64,000 nucleotides of DNA from Cacconaster sp033811195 (GTDB lineage: Bacteria > Bacteroidota > Bacteroidia > Bacteroidales > UBA932). The translations under genes and the position numbers were made by a program. Numbering within the stretch: the first letter of the stretch is position 1; each line of letters opens with the position of its first letter. The stretch covers positions 124,001 to 188,000 of the forward strand of contig JAPXOZ010000001.1 in NCBI GenBank assembly GCA_033811195.1. The letters run 5' to 3'. This document shows, piece after piece, positions 34,108-43,189 of the stretch. The notes under the pieces are model-generated. The model saw only the letters and a list, made by a program, of their open reading frames with translations, searched no databases and was not told where the DNA came from.

Positions 34108-36201
34108 ATGAAACTCATCAAAACACTGACTGCGGCATCTCTTGCCGCATTGATGCTTATTTCCTGCACAATGAAAGAAAATCCTTTGCTACAGAGATCT
34201 CCACACCCTTATCAGGCACCGGCCTTCGACAAGATAAAAATAGAGCATTATAAGCCGGCATTCATTGCGGCTATCGAAGAGGCTAAATCTGAAATCCAGC
34301 TCATTGTTGACAACACCGAAGAACCGACTTTTGCCAATACAATTGAGGCGCTCGAAAACTCAGGACGCACGCTCAACACTGTTGCCGGCATATTCTTCAA
34401 CCTCAATCAAGCCTGCACCAACGAAGAGATGCAGCAAATTGCCGAAGATGTAGCCCCTATGATGACTGAATATAGTATGTCGATAATCCTCAACCCCGTG
34501 CTTTTCCAGAAGGTAAAGGCCGTCTATGAGATGAAAGATAGCCTTAGTCTTAACCAAGAGGAGGCAAAACTGTTGGAGGAGAGTTATAAATCCTTCACCC
34601 GCAATGGAGCCAACCTCCCGGACGACAAAAAAGAGGAATACGCACGACTGCTGGAGGAACTCTCAGTAATCACTCTTACATTCGGACGCAATGTACTCAA
34701 CGCTACCAATGCATACATACTCGAAATTACTGATGAAGCCGATCTTGCGGGACTTCCCAATTATGTAAAGGAAATGGCCGCTGCAGATGCGAAGGCTAAA
34801 GGAAAGGAGGGATGGGTATTTACTCTCGACTACCCAAGCTACAGTCCCTTTCTCAAGTACAGCACCAATCGCGAATTGCGAGAGAAAATCTGGAGGGCAT
34901 CCAGCAGCAAATGTATCGGTGGAGAATTTGACAACACTGCCAATATCAGGAAGATAGTGGATCTCCGCATCCGCGTAGCGCAGCTGTTGGGATATGAGAC
35001 CTATGCCGATTATGCGCTTGAAGAGAGAATGGCTAAGAATCCCTCTACAGTTAACGATTTCCTTGCTGATCTGATGCAGAAATCCATTCCTTTTGCAAAA
35101 CGTGACGTAGCCGAAATTCAGGCTTACGCTACAACCAACGGCTTTGAAGGAGAACTGATGCCATGGGACTTCTCATATTGGTCAGAAAAATTCCAAGAGG
35201 AAAGATACTCGCTAAACGAAGAGCTGCTCAAACCCTATTTCGAACTATCAAGTGTACAAGCAGCCATTTTTGACCTGGCTGAACGCCTCTACGGACTAAA
35301 ATTTGAGGAAAATCCGAAGTTGCCGGTATATCATCCCGACGTAAAGGTATTTGAGGTAAAAGATGAGAACGACAGATTTATGTCTTTGCTCTACATAGAC
35401 TATTTCCCACGCGAAAGCAAGAGAGGTGGCGCTTGGATGACCTCTTTCAGGGAGCAGGGTTTCTACAACGGAGTCGAGGAGAGACCCCATGTATCATTGG
35501 TAACTAATTTCACCAAACCTACTTCCGACACTCCATCTCTGATTACCTTCTATGAATTCACGACTATTCTCCATGAATTTGGGCACGCGCTTCACGGAAT
35601 ACTGGCAGAGGGTACTTACAGTACTTTGACAGGCACAAATGTAGCACGCGACTTTGTAGAACTTCCCTCCCAGATTATGGAGAACTGGGCATACGAGCCC
35701 GAATATCTGAACTCTTTTGCGAAGCATTACCAAACAGGTGAGGTTATTCCTCAGGATCTGATTGACAAGATTATTGCAGCAAAGAATTTTCTTGCAGGAT
35801 ATATGAACGTACGTCAGCTTAACTACGGTATCACAGATATGGCCTGGCACAACGTCACATCTGTACCCGAGGCCTCTGTAGTGGATTATGAACAGCGGAT
35901 TCTTGCAAATTCGACCATATTGCCTGCAATCGAAGGTGTCGTCTTTTCGCCCTCATTCAGCCATATCTTCTCAGGTGGATATGCTGCCGGCTATTACTCC
36001 TATAAGTGGTCTGAAGTACTTGAGGCTGATGCCTTCTCGCTCTTCAAGGAGAGAGGCATTTTTAATAGGGAGGTGGCAGCTGAATTTCGCGATAAAATCC
36101 TCTCCAGAGGAGGCATTGAAGATGCAGACCTATTATTCCGCAATTTCCGTGGAAGGGATCCCCAACCGGAGGCTCTTCTTGAAAAACTCGGTATGAAATA
36201 G
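34108..36201 (+). CDS. Lipoprotein M3-family peptidyl-dipeptidase
   Basis: The 697-residue protein has a lipobox at Cys20 (MLISCTMKEN). The M3 thermolysin-like site is HEFGHALHGI, with the third ligand Glu in the following helix. The helical N-terminal half begins YQAPAFDKIKIEHYKPAF, as in peptidyl-dipeptidase Dcp. The substrate-side loop ends with PSFSHIFSGGYAAGYYSYKW. It should remove C-terminal dipeptides from peptides. Unlike cytoplasmic Dcp it is exported and membrane-anchored, in line with peptide scavenging. A nitroreductase gene follows at 28 nt. Confidence 0.93.
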   Translation: MKLIKTLTAASLAALMLISCTMKENPLLQRSPHPYQAPAFDKIKIEHYKPAFIAAIEEAKSEIQLIVDNTEEPTFANTIEALENSGRTLNTVAGIFFNLNQACTNEEMQQIAEDVAPMMTEYSMSIILNPVLFQKVKAVYEMKDSLSLNQEEAKLLEESYKSFTRNGANLPDDKKEEYARLLEELSVITLTFGRNVLNATNAYILEITDEADLAGLPNYVKEMAAADAKAKGKEGWVFTLDYPSYSPFLKYSTNRELREKIWRASSSKCIGGEFDNTANIRKIVDLRIRVAQLLGYETYADYALEERMAKNPSTVNDFLADLMQKSIPFAKRDVAEIQAYATTNGFEGELMPWDFSYWSEKFQEERYSLNEELLKPYFELSSVQAAIFDLAERLYGLKFEENPKLPVYHPDVKVFEVKDENDRFMSLLYIDYFPRESKRGGAWMTSFREQGFYNGVEERPHVSLVTNFTKPTSDTPSLITFYEFTTILHEFGHALHGILAEGTYSTLTGTNVARDFVELPSQIMENWAYEPEYLNSFAKHYQTGEVIPQDLIDKIIAAKNFLAGYMNVRQLNYGITDMAWHNVTSVPEASVVDYEQRILANSTILPAIEGVVFSPSFSHIFSGGYAAGYYSYKWSEVLEADAFSLFKERGIFNREVAAEFRDKILSRGGIEDADLLFRNFRGRDPQPEALLEKLGMK

Positions 36202-36229
36202 CAAAACCAACCCTTAATCTATATAAGTT

Positions 36230-36871
36230 ATGAAGAAAATATTTTTGTATATTATGGCTACAACGCTGCTTTTAGGTAATGGTTGTAGTAATCAAGAGAA
36301 GCAAACTCAGAATGATATGAATAATGAAGTAATTGAAACTATTATGGCACGTCGCAGCATCAGGGCATACAAGCCTCAGGCTGTCGAACGCGAAATTATG
36401 GACCAGATTATAAAGTGCGGCATAAATGCTCCCAATGGAATGAATGCCCAGCCCTGGGAAGTCCGCATTGTTGACAACCCGGAGTTTATAGAGGGTTGCA
36501 CCAAGCTTTTTGTAGAACGCATGAAACAAGATCCCCGCAGAGCGAAAATGGTGGAAGACCCCTCTTTCAAAAATATGTTCAGAAATGCTCCTACGGTGGT
36601 ATTTATAGCTCTCGGTGACAGCAGGTTCGCCTATATCGACTGCGGTCTGATGGCCCAGAATATGATGCTTGCAGCCAAATCACTTGGGATCGGCTCAATT
36701 GCACTCGGGAGTCCGGTTGACTTTTTTAAGAGCGAAGAGGCCGCAGAGTATTACAAAAGGTTGGAGTTTCCCGACAATTACACACTGGCGCTTGTTTTAG
36801 GATTCGGTTATCCCGATGAAAGTCCGGATGCAAAGCCCAGGGATGAGAGCAAAATCCGCTGGATAGAGTAA
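36230..36871 (+). CDS. Nitroreductase-family protein with lipoprotein signal
   Basis: The 213-residue protein has an N-terminal signal with lipobox Cys19 (LLLGNGCSNQ). A normal nitroreductase fold follows: MARRSIRAYKPQAVE (FMN-binding Arg), CGINAPNGMNAQPWEVRIV, and the closing TLALVLGFGYPDESP. These FMN enzymes reduce nitro or quinone compounds using NAD(P)H. A lipoprotein signal is odd for a flavin enzyme that needs cytoplasmic NAD(P)H. A Met at residue 25 (MNNEVIETIM) could give a cytosolic product. The gene ends 2 nt before umuD. Confidence 0.85.
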   Translation: MKKIFLYIMATTLLLGNGCSNQEKQTQNDMNNEVIETIMARRSIRAYKPQAVEREIMDQIIKCGINAPNGMNAQPWEVRIVDNPEFIEGCTKLFVERMKQDPRRAKMVEDPSFKNMFRNAPTVVFIALGDSRFAYIDCGLMAQNMMLAAKSLGIGSIALGSPVDFFKSEEAAEYYKRLEFPDNYTLALVLGFGYPDESPDAKPRDESKIRWIE

Positions 36872-36873
36872 GG

Positions 36874-37293
36874 ATGATACCTTATGAAATAGATGAGAAT
36901 CTTGCTACGGAGAGTTGGCTGGTAGGTGACGTCAAGGCGGGGTTTCCCTCGCCTGCAGAGGATATTCACGAAAAACTCGACCTTATCAAACTCCTAGTGC
37001 GTAATCCGGCGTCCACTTTCTTTTTCCGGATAGATGGTGTCTCTATGGTGGACGCTGCAATGGATGAAGGGGACATCATCATAGTTGACAGGAGCATAGA
37101 GCCTTTCAACGGCTGTATGGCAGTCTGCTATATTGATGGCGGCTATACGGTCAAAAGAGTGGAAATCCATGGAAAAGAGCTGCATTTGCTACCTGCCAAT
37201 GAGAGCAATGTCTCCTACAAACCCATTATCGTGACTCCCGACAACCAGTTTATGGTCTGGGGGTTGGTAACCTATGTCATAAAAAAAGTCTGA
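36874..37293 (+). CDS. umuD: UmuD-type DNA polymerase V subunit (S24 self-cleaving peptidase)
   Basis: The 139-residue protein has the LexA/UmuD self-cleavage site A22-G23 (VKAGFPSPAED), the nucleophile Ser57 (IDGVSMVDA) and the general base Lys94 (GGYTVKRVE). After cleavage UmuD forms the active form of polymerase V with UmuC. The gene starts 2 nt after the nitroreductase stop and lies 5 nt before umuC. No LexA-like box was recognised upstream. Confidence 0.92.
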   Translation: MIPYEIDENLATESWLVGDVKAGFPSPAEDIHEKLDLIKLLVRNPASTFFFRIDGVSMVDAAMDEGDIIIVDRSIEPFNGCMAVCYIDGGYTVKRVEIHGKELHLLPANESNVSYKPIIVTPDNQFMVWGLVTYVIKKV

Positions 37294-37298
37294 CCGCG

Positions 37299-38561
37299 AT
37301 GTATGCGCTGGCTGATTGCAACAACTTTTTTGTCTCGTGTGAGCGGGTATTCAGACCTGACCTCAACGGAAAACCGGTCATTGTGCTCTCAAACAACGAC
37401 GGTTGCGCCGTAGCACGTAGCAATGAAGCCAAGGCTCTCGGTGTAAAAATGGGAGTTCCTTTCTTCAAAATACGCCACCTGGTAGAGAAGTACGGGATTA
37501 TCGTTTTTTCAGGAAATATGGCACTCTACGGCGACATGTCACGCAGAGTGCGTCTAACTCTGCAAGAATTTGCCCCCTCATTAGAGGTCTATTCCATAGA
37601 TGAGGTCTTTCTCGACCTGCACGGGATGCAGATTGAAGATTTCGGCAGGTATGCAAGGGAAATATCACGAATCTGCCTACGCAATACCGGTATTCCGGTT
37701 TCAATCGGCATCTCCACCACCAAGACTCTGGCAAAAATCGCCTCCAAACTCTGCAAACAATATCCGAAATTGCAAGGAGGGTGCTATATGCATCGTTCGG
37801 AGGATATAGAAACAGTACTACGTAAATTTCCGGTAGAGGATGTATGGGGCATTGGACGCAAGACTACCCCAAAACTGTATCAGAGAGGCATCCGTACAGC
37901 TTTTGACTTTGTAAAAATGGATGAAGAGAGAGTTCGTGCACTTATGGGCATCACCGGAGTGCGAACACACAGGGAATTGCACGGTATCCCCAGTATAAAA
38001 TTTGAGGATAGCCTCGTGACTAAACAATCGATATGTGTTTCCAGCAGTTTTTCAAAGGAAATAACCGATTGCAGAGATTTGTGCAGTCAGGTGGCCAATT
38101 TTGCCGCTAAGGCGGCGGAAAAGCTCCGCAGACAGGGATCCGTGGCCTTTGAAATGGTGGTATTTGCGATGACAAACCGCTTCCGCGAGAATGCTCCGCA
38201 AGCCTACAAAAGCATACTTGTGCCCTTTGTCGAGCCAACCGGAGAGCAACGCCCTATAGTTAGTGCAGCCGTTACTGCTGTACGGGAATTGTTTAATGCC
38301 CGAATGTCTTACAAAAAAGCCGGAGTGATCATAACGCGTCTGGAGCAACGCAATCAAATCATGGGCTCACTCTTTGAAGATAACGAAACGAGCGAACGCG
38401 AATCCCGTATTTCTTACCTTATCGACTCAATAAATCAACAATACGGTCACGGTTCAATCCGTATCGGTGTTCAAGGAGACGGAAGCATACATAAGTTAAG
38501 TGAACACCGTTCGCCTCACTACACAACTCTCTGGAGTGACATTCCTACAGCGAGTATCTGA
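37299..38561 (+). CDS. umuC: Error-prone DNA polymerase V catalytic subunit
   Basis: The 420-residue Y-family polymerase has MYALADCNNFFVSCERVF (catalytic Asp), LSNNDGCAVARS, and the catalytic VYSIDEVFLDL. The thumb and little finger domain follow, with GIGRKTTPKLYQRGI as the helix-hairpin-helix. It copies damaged DNA with UmuD'2. It lies 5 nt after umuD. The 163 nt after it hold no clear gene; a GCAAT/ATTGC hairpin near 38578 has no T tract. Confidence 0.96.
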   Translation: MYALADCNNFFVSCERVFRPDLNGKPVIVLSNNDGCAVARSNEAKALGVKMGVPFFKIRHLVEKYGIIVFSGNMALYGDMSRRVRLTLQEFAPSLEVYSIDEVFLDLHGMQIEDFGRYAREISRICLRNTGIPVSIGISTTKTLAKIASKLCKQYPKLQGGCYMHRSEDIETVLRKFPVEDVWGIGRKTTPKLYQRGIRTAFDFVKMDEERVRALMGITGVRTHRELHGIPSIKFEDSLVTKQSICVSSSFSKEITDCRDLCSQVANFAAKAAEKLRRQGSVAFEMVVFAMTNRFRENAPQAYKSILVPFVEPTGEQRPIVSAAVTAVRELFNARMSYKKAGVIITRLEQRNQIMGSLFEDNETSERESRISYLIDSINQQYGHGSIRIGVQGDGSIHKLSEHRSPHYTTLWSDIPTASI

Positions 38562-38724
38562 GAAACCCGCGATCTATAGCAATATTCTCATTGCGAATTT
38601 GTGAATCATTCCCCATTTGTAACGACATCCATAGTGCGAGCACGTTAGTCTACCTCACCTACCGGCCCAAATATTCAGATAATTGTCCTATTTTCGCGGC
38701 TGCAACTTAAAACTATAAAAGATA

Positions 38725-39102
38725 ATGAGCTCAAAACTTAAAGTTGGAATGAAGTATGTCCTGAAGCATACCGTAAGGGAAGATGAAACTGCTTTCAATT
38801 ATGATTCGGGAGCAATGCATGTCTATTCTACTCCGGCAATGATCGCGCGAATGGAATGTGCTGCCCACACATTGTTGATGGAAGCGGGTCTGGATAGTGT
38901 AGGGACCATTGTAAATATCGAACATAAAAAGGCCTGTAAACCCGGTACGGTGGTTATTGCTGAAGCGCTACTGACAGAAATTGACGGCAAACGCATTACT
39001 TTTGATGTAAAAGTAACCGACCGGGAGGGTAATATCCTCGGAGAGGGCACTCATAGTCGGTATATCATAGATCCGGAACGTTTTATGCAAAAGCTAGGTT
39101 GA
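38725..39102 (+). CDS. Hotdog-fold thioesterase (FlK-like)
   Basis: The 125-residue protein is a single hotdog domain. VYSTPAMIARMECAAHTLL carries the Thr and Glu of the fluoroacetyl-CoA thioesterase FlK group, and VVIAEALLTEIDGKRITFDV the central strand. The end is LGEGTHSRYIIDPERF. These proteins hydrolyse acyl-CoA thioesters; the fluoroacetyl-CoA specificity of FlK is not implied. Similar short proteins are common in Bacteroidota without known substrate. It stands alone, 24 nt before the end of the TolC gene on the other strand. Confidence 0.82.
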   Translation: MSSKLKVGMKYVLKHTVREDETAFNYDSGAMHVYSTPAMIARMECAAHTLLMEAGLDSVGTIVNIEHKKACKPGTVVIAEALLTEIDGKRITFDVKVTDREGNILGEGTHSRYIIDPERFMQKLG

Positions 39103-39126
39103 TAATCAAAGCGAAGTAAGCTTACT

Positions 39127-40425
39127 TTACTCCTTTAACATTTCCAATATTTTCAATCGGAAAGCATACTCATATTTTGCTTGTACCTGTTCGCTCAAAA
39201 CCTGGGTAAGATTGCTTTTTGCTTGAAATAGCTCATAAGCATTGGCACGACCATTGTCAAACTTCTCTTGTGCAAATCTATACGCTTCCCTGCCTGATTT
39301 TTCCGACTTCTGTGTCGCTTTCCATTTACTTTGAGCACCTACTGCATTTTGATATGCTTGCTCAATACGTTTTCTAAGCTCAATTTTAACCTTGTCTATT
39401 TCAATGCGACTATTTTCAACTGCAAGTTCGGCAGAACGAATATTGTTGCGGGTCTGAAATCTATTGAAAATGGGAATACGCAGGCTGAAACCGAGGGCAT
39501 TGCTCATGTTGTTGCGAAATTGTGAGCTGAAAGGGTCATTGGGAAGATCACTCATTTTATAATAACCGGTGCCCATATTAGCCCCAAACGACAACGTGGG
39601 ATAGAGTTGCGATTTTGCCACAAGAACTTCTTTCTCACTGCTTTTTAGGCGATATTCAGAAGCACGGAGTTCAGGACGAACGAGCAACGCCTGTTGGTAA
39701 ACCTCTGTTGGAGATAACAACATTTCGTTCTTGATGATTTGCTCCACAGGGGGCGCAGAAACATCGAAATTTGAAAATTCATCAAGCTCCATGATTTGCG
39801 CCAAATCGAGCAATGCCAATTTCAAATTGCTTTCTGCCTCTACCCTGTTTTGCTCTTCGCGTGCACGTTGCGCTTCCAATTCGTATATTTCTCCTTCCGC
39901 CATTTTTCCACTTTGGATAAGCTCATTACGACGGGAGATATTTTCGTCAGTTAAAGCGAGTTGTTCGTTTGCGATTTCAAGAAGTTCTTTTTGTAGTAAA
40001 ACTTGCAGAAAAGCTGTAGCCACACTCATTTCAATATCGTCCTTAAATTTCTCCACATCGGCTTCTGCCGCACTAAGATCTGCGCGTTTCGCATCAATAT
40101 TGTGTTTCATACGCAATCCGTCAAAAAGCGTTATATCTGCTCCGATTCCAAACGAAGTTTGCATCGAATTGGTATTTTGATAAATATTATCCAGTCCTAT
40201 AGAGCGTCCAAATATGAAGCTTTGTCCCGCTTGCGCATTTAGATTAGGCAGCAAATCGTTTCGTGCTTGCGTGTAGGCAATTTTGCGCTGCTCTCTGTTA
40301 AGTTCCTGCTGTTTTATTGTGCGATTATTTTGTAACGCAATCTCTATACACTCCCCGAGGGTATATTGCTGTGCCATTCCCGTTAGGGAAATGGTAAGAA
40401 ATAATGCTATTATTATTTGTCTCAT
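39127..40425 (-). CDS. TolC-family outer-membrane efflux protein
   Basis: The 432-residue protein has a signal (MRQIIIALFLTISLTGMAQ) and two OEP repeats: YTLGECIEIALQNNRTIKQQ with the long coiled coil KIAYTQARNDLLPNLN, and a second set ending KFDNGRANAYELFQAKSNLT. This is the outer-membrane duct for tripartite export. It is the last gene of the eight-gene cassette, behind the membrane fusion protein. The 168 nt upstream of it contain two kinds of heptamer array. Confidence 0.92.
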   Translation of the reverse strand: MRQIIIALFLTISLTGMAQQYTLGECIEIALQNNRTIKQQELNREQRKIAYTQARNDLLPNLNAQAGQSFIFGRSIGLDNIYQNTNSMQTSFGIGADITLFDGLRMKHNIDAKRADLSAAEADVEKFKDDIEMSVATAFLQVLLQKELLEIANEQLALTDENISRRNELIQSGKMAEGEIYELEAQRAREEQNRVEAESNLKLALLDLAQIMELDEFSNFDVSAPPVEQIIKNEMLLSPTEVYQQALLVRPELRASEYRLKSSEKEVLVAKSQLYPTLSFGANMGTGYYKMSDLPNDPFSSQFRNNMSNALGFSLRIPIFNRFQTRNNIRSAELAVENSRIEIDKVKIELRKRIEQAYQNAVGAQSKWKATQKSEKSGREAYRFAQEKFDNGRANAYELFQAKSNLTQVLSEQVQAKYEYAFRLKILEMLKE

Positions 40426-40435
40426 GATATTAATT

Positions 40436-40456
40436 GCTATTGGCTGTTGGCCGTAT
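40436..40456. repeat. Heptanucleotide array, GCTATTG type, 3 units
   Basis: Three 7-mers in register, GCTATTG, GCTGTTG, GCCGTAT, lie 10 nt upstream of the TolC gene start, in its 5' leader. Confidence 0.75.
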
Positions 40457-40540
40457 AAGTAAGTTTACTTTGAATATTTGTTAATTCTTGCTTTTATTGC
40501 AATTAGCGATAGAGTACCTATATTTGCTATTACATTCACT

Positions 40541-40596
40541 ACACACTAAAACTCACTCGCAACTATAAACACTCACCTCGCAACTCGCAACAACTA
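40541..40596. repeat. Heptanucleotide array, ACTCGCA type, 8 units
   Basis: Eight 7-mers in register: ACACACT, AAAACTC, ACTCGCA, ACTATAA, ACACTCA, CCTCGCA, ACTCGCA, ACAACTA. The last one ends with CTA at 40594-40596, the complement of the membrane-fusion gene stop. It mixes features of the GGGGTGC-type and ACTC-type arrays. Confidence 0.8.
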
Positions 40597-41697
40597 TTTC
40601 TTCTTCTCAATAATCTCATTTCCACGAACTTTTTCCTCTATCTCCAATCCCTCAATTACTTCGATATTGATCCCATCCGATAGTCCCACAGCGACATGTT
40701 TACGGTCAAACTCTTGCGGATTTTCGTTTTTTAGCACATATACAAATGCGGAGTCGTTACTGAATTCGATACATGTTTCGGGTAGCATCAGAACATCGGT
40801 TCTTCTCTCCAAAACAATCTCAGCATTTGCACTATATCCGGCACGGATAAAAACATCTTTCGGCATCTCCATTTTGGCTTTCATCTCAAATAGAATGGCT
40901 CCGCTCTCTTCGGTAGCTTTTGGTGAAACATATTCCAATACTGCTGAAATTTTCTTGTCCTGAATAGCACCGATTGTTATCTCCATAGGCATTCCTGTTG
41001 AGAGCTTACCAACTTCGGTTTCGTCTATTTTTCCCACAAATAGCATATCGCTCAGATTGGCAATGGCAGCAACTGTAGTTCCGTCATTGAAGTTATTGGT
41101 TTGGATAACCGAATTTCCAACTTTAACCGGAATATCCAGGATAGTTCCGCTCACAGTAGCACGCACCAATGTGTTGCTTGATTTCTGAGTACTTTTCGTC
41201 ATTCCTGTTTTAACCAAATTGAGGTTGTCAGTAGCAGCCTGTAGCTCTTCCTGGTCGTTTTTATATTGAAGTTGTACCTTTTCAAACTCTTCCTTCGAGA
41301 TTACCAGATTTTCATAAAGTTTTCGGTCGCGTTCATAATTTATCCTGCTTTGTTCCGCAGCAAGCTGTGCACGTGCAACGCGTGACTCTGCTCCGCTCAA
41401 ATTGACCATATCGGGTACAACCTGAATCTTTGCGATAAGATCGCCTGCCACAACCCTATCACCTGCCTCTTTATATACTTCGGAAATTATGCCCGACATC
41501 TGTGGTTTGATAAGGATTTCGTTACGTGGTTCAACCTTACCTGTTGCTACCGTTTTTTTCTCGATAGTGCCTTGCGTAACAATTTCAATTTGATATGTTT
41601 TTTCTACCGGACGTGATTTCTTATAGAGAAACACAAATGTCCCGATAACCAATAGTCCTAAAAGGACTAATAACGCAATTTTCAATACTTTTTTCAT
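40594..41697 (-). CDS. MacA/HlyD-type periplasmic membrane fusion protein
   Basis: The 367-residue protein has one N-terminal transmembrane segment (about 5-25). It then has the biotinyl-lipoyl fold (TGKVEPRNEILIKPQMSGII), a coiled-coil hairpin (SRVARAQLAAEQSRINYERD) and beta-barrel domains. It links the MacB-like permeases to TolC. The order permease, permease, fusion protein, TolC on the minus strand makes the system complete except for the separate ATPase at 44455-45147. Confidence 0.92.
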   Translation of the reverse strand: MKKVLKIALLVLLGLLVIGTFVFLYKKSRPVEKTYQIEIVTQGTIEKKTVATGKVEPRNEILIKPQMSGIISEVYKEAGDRVVAGDLIAKIQVVPDMVNLSGAESRVARAQLAAEQSRINYERDRKLYENLVISKEEFEKVQLQYKNDQEELQAATDNLNLVKTGMTKSTQKSSNTLVRATVSGTILDIPVKVGNSVIQTNNFNDGTTVAAIANLSDMLFVGKIDETEVGKLSTGMPMEITIGAIQDKKISAVLEYVSPKATEESGAILFEMKAKMEMPKDVFIRAGYSANAEIVLERRTDVLMLPETCIEFSNDSAFVYVLKNENPQEFDRKHVAVGLSDGINIEVIEGLEIEEKVRGNEIIEKKK

Positions 41698-41749
41698 TTT
41701 ATGTTGTTGTTTTTATTGTTTATTTCTTATTCATTGTCTTCTGCTCTTT

Positions 41750-41818
41750 ACTCGGAACTCAATACTCAGAACTTCCTCGCACCCCGTACCTTGCAACCCG
41801 CACCCCGTAACACTTTTA
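41750..41818. repeat. Heptanucleotide array joining ACTCNNA and CGCACCC types, 10 units
   Basis: Ten 7-mers in one register: ACTCGGA, ACTCAAT, ACTCAGA, ACTTCCT, CGCACCC, CGTACCT, TGCAACC, CGCACCC, CGTAACA, CTTTTAT. One type turns into the other without a change of phase. The last heptad contains TTA, the complement of the permease stop codon at 41816-41818. Confidence 0.87.
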
Positions 41819-43132
41819 TTCTTCAGCAATGGCCTCTACCGGTTTTATCATCATTGCACGTTGGGCGGGAATAAGCCCTGCCAACATTCCGACAACGATT
41901 AGTATTATTAAAGAGCCTATTGCCATTGTGAAGCTGATTTGAGGATCTTTAAAGAATTGGTCACCTTGACTTAAAGCCACTCCTACTGCAGAGAGCAAAC
42001 CCACACCCAGCACAATTCCGCCAATGCCTGCCAAAACAGTCAGCACTACGGTTTCGCTCATTATTTGTCCGATAATATTATTCGGTGTGGCTCCCAAGGC
42101 ACGGCGAATGCCTATCTCTTTCGTACGTTCACGCACGGTTACAAGCATAATATTACTTACGCCAATGGCTCCCGCGAGCAATGTGCCAATACCGACAATC
42201 CAGATGAGCGCAGCAATTCCGATCCCCAGATAGTTGAACATTTTAAATTGCTCTTCGATGTTCATGCTAAAAACAGCCTCTTTGTCATCAGGCGAAATTT
42301 GATGCTGTTGTTTCAACACTTCCGTGATTTTATCCTGAATAATTTTCACATCTACACCCGGTTTGGCGGTAGCTGCCAAAAGGTGAATTACATGCCCTTG
42401 ATTAAAAGCTTGTTGCATGGTAGTAAAGGGTAATACAACGGTTTCGTCTGCCCGACCGCCAATGCTTACATTCGATGTTCCTCGAGCTACACCTATAACT
42501 TGAAAATATATTCCGTTTACACGAATCTGCTTTCCTATGGGATCTTCACCGTTAAAAAGCACCTCATATATCCGCTCTCCGATAATGCACACCTTGCGTT
42601 TTTCAGCAATATCTATATCGTTTACATATCGTCCATAGAGCATTTTGCTTTTTTCGATCAAATCATATTCGGGATAACACCCTTTTATCCTATATGACCC
42701 TCCCTTTTCTCCTCGCACCACATTTTTTCCATTGCCACCACCTCCTCCAAAAAGTACAGGCGACATATATTGCAAATCATCAACTCTATGACGAATAATA
42801 GGCAAATCACTGTTGGTCATATTCCAGACGCGTCCTTTCCTGAAACCCTTATAGGGCTCCGTCGTACGTTCTGCCCCAAAAAAGACAGAATTTGTTGCAA
42901 ACCCTTCTATTTGCGAGAAAATACCTGTTTGTAAAGCATTTCCTGCACCCACCATCAGCACAAGCATAAATATACCCCAAAAAACTCCGAATGCCGTGAG
43001 AAAACTGCGCGATTTATTACTTGTAATAGTAATCCAGATCTCTTGCCAGCGGTCAATATCGAAAACCAATCTGAACCGTCTCCAGATAGAGGCTATTTTA
43101 AATTGTGACTGACTATTTATCTCTTGTTTCAT
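41816..43132 (-). CDS. MacB-like ABC transporter permease (second of two)
   Basis: The 438-residue protein has an N-terminal transmembrane helix (about 45-65, RSFLTAFGVFWGIFML), a large periplasmic MacB_PCD domain, and three C-terminal helices with NIMLVTVRERTKEIGIRRALGAT and the ending PAQRAMMIKPVEAIAEE. It lacks an ATPase domain, unlike fused MacB. A similar permease lies just upstream (43186-44448), so the two may form a heterodimer served by the separate ATPase. Function: export of peptides, toxins or drugs through the fusion protein and TolC. The substrate is not known. Confidence 0.9.
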   Translation of the reverse strand: MKQEINSQSQFKIASIWRRFRLVFDIDRWQEIWITITSNKSRSFLTAFGVFWGIFMLVLMVGAGNALQTGIFSQIEGFATNSVFFGAERTTEPYKGFRKGRVWNMTNSDLPIIRHRVDDLQYMSPVLFGGGGGNGKNVVRGEKGGSYRIKGCYPEYDLIEKSKMLYGRYVNDIDIAEKRKVCIIGERIYEVLFNGEDPIGKQIRVNGIYFQVIGVARGTSNVSIGGRADETVVLPFTTMQQAFNQGHVIHLLAATAKPGVDVKIIQDKITEVLKQQHQISPDDKEAVFSMNIEEQFKMFNYLGIGIAALIWIVGIGTLLAGAIGVSNIMLVTVRERTKEIGIRRALGATPNNIIGQIMSETVVLTVLAGIGGIVLGVGLLSAVGVALSQGDQFFKDPQISFTMAIGSLIILIVVGMLAGLIPAQRAMMIKPVEAIAEE

Positions 43133-43140
43133 TTTATTCT

Positions 43141-43189
43141 AATTCATAACTCAATACTCTGTACTCAGAACTCAAAACTAACACACTAC
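43141..43189. repeat. Heptanucleotide array, ACTCNNA type, 7 units
   Basis: AATTCAT, AACTCAA, TACTCTG, TACTCAG, AACTCAA, AACTAAC, ACACTAC run in register and fill nearly all of the 53-nt gap between the two permease genes. The final unit includes CTA (43186-43188), the complement of the upstream permease stop. Confidence 0.85.

Noticed and set aside
38562..38724. Possible small RNA or gene between umuC and the thioesterase
   Set aside because: Only a short GCAAT/ATTGC hairpin and no exact -7 element were seen, and no frame of worth.
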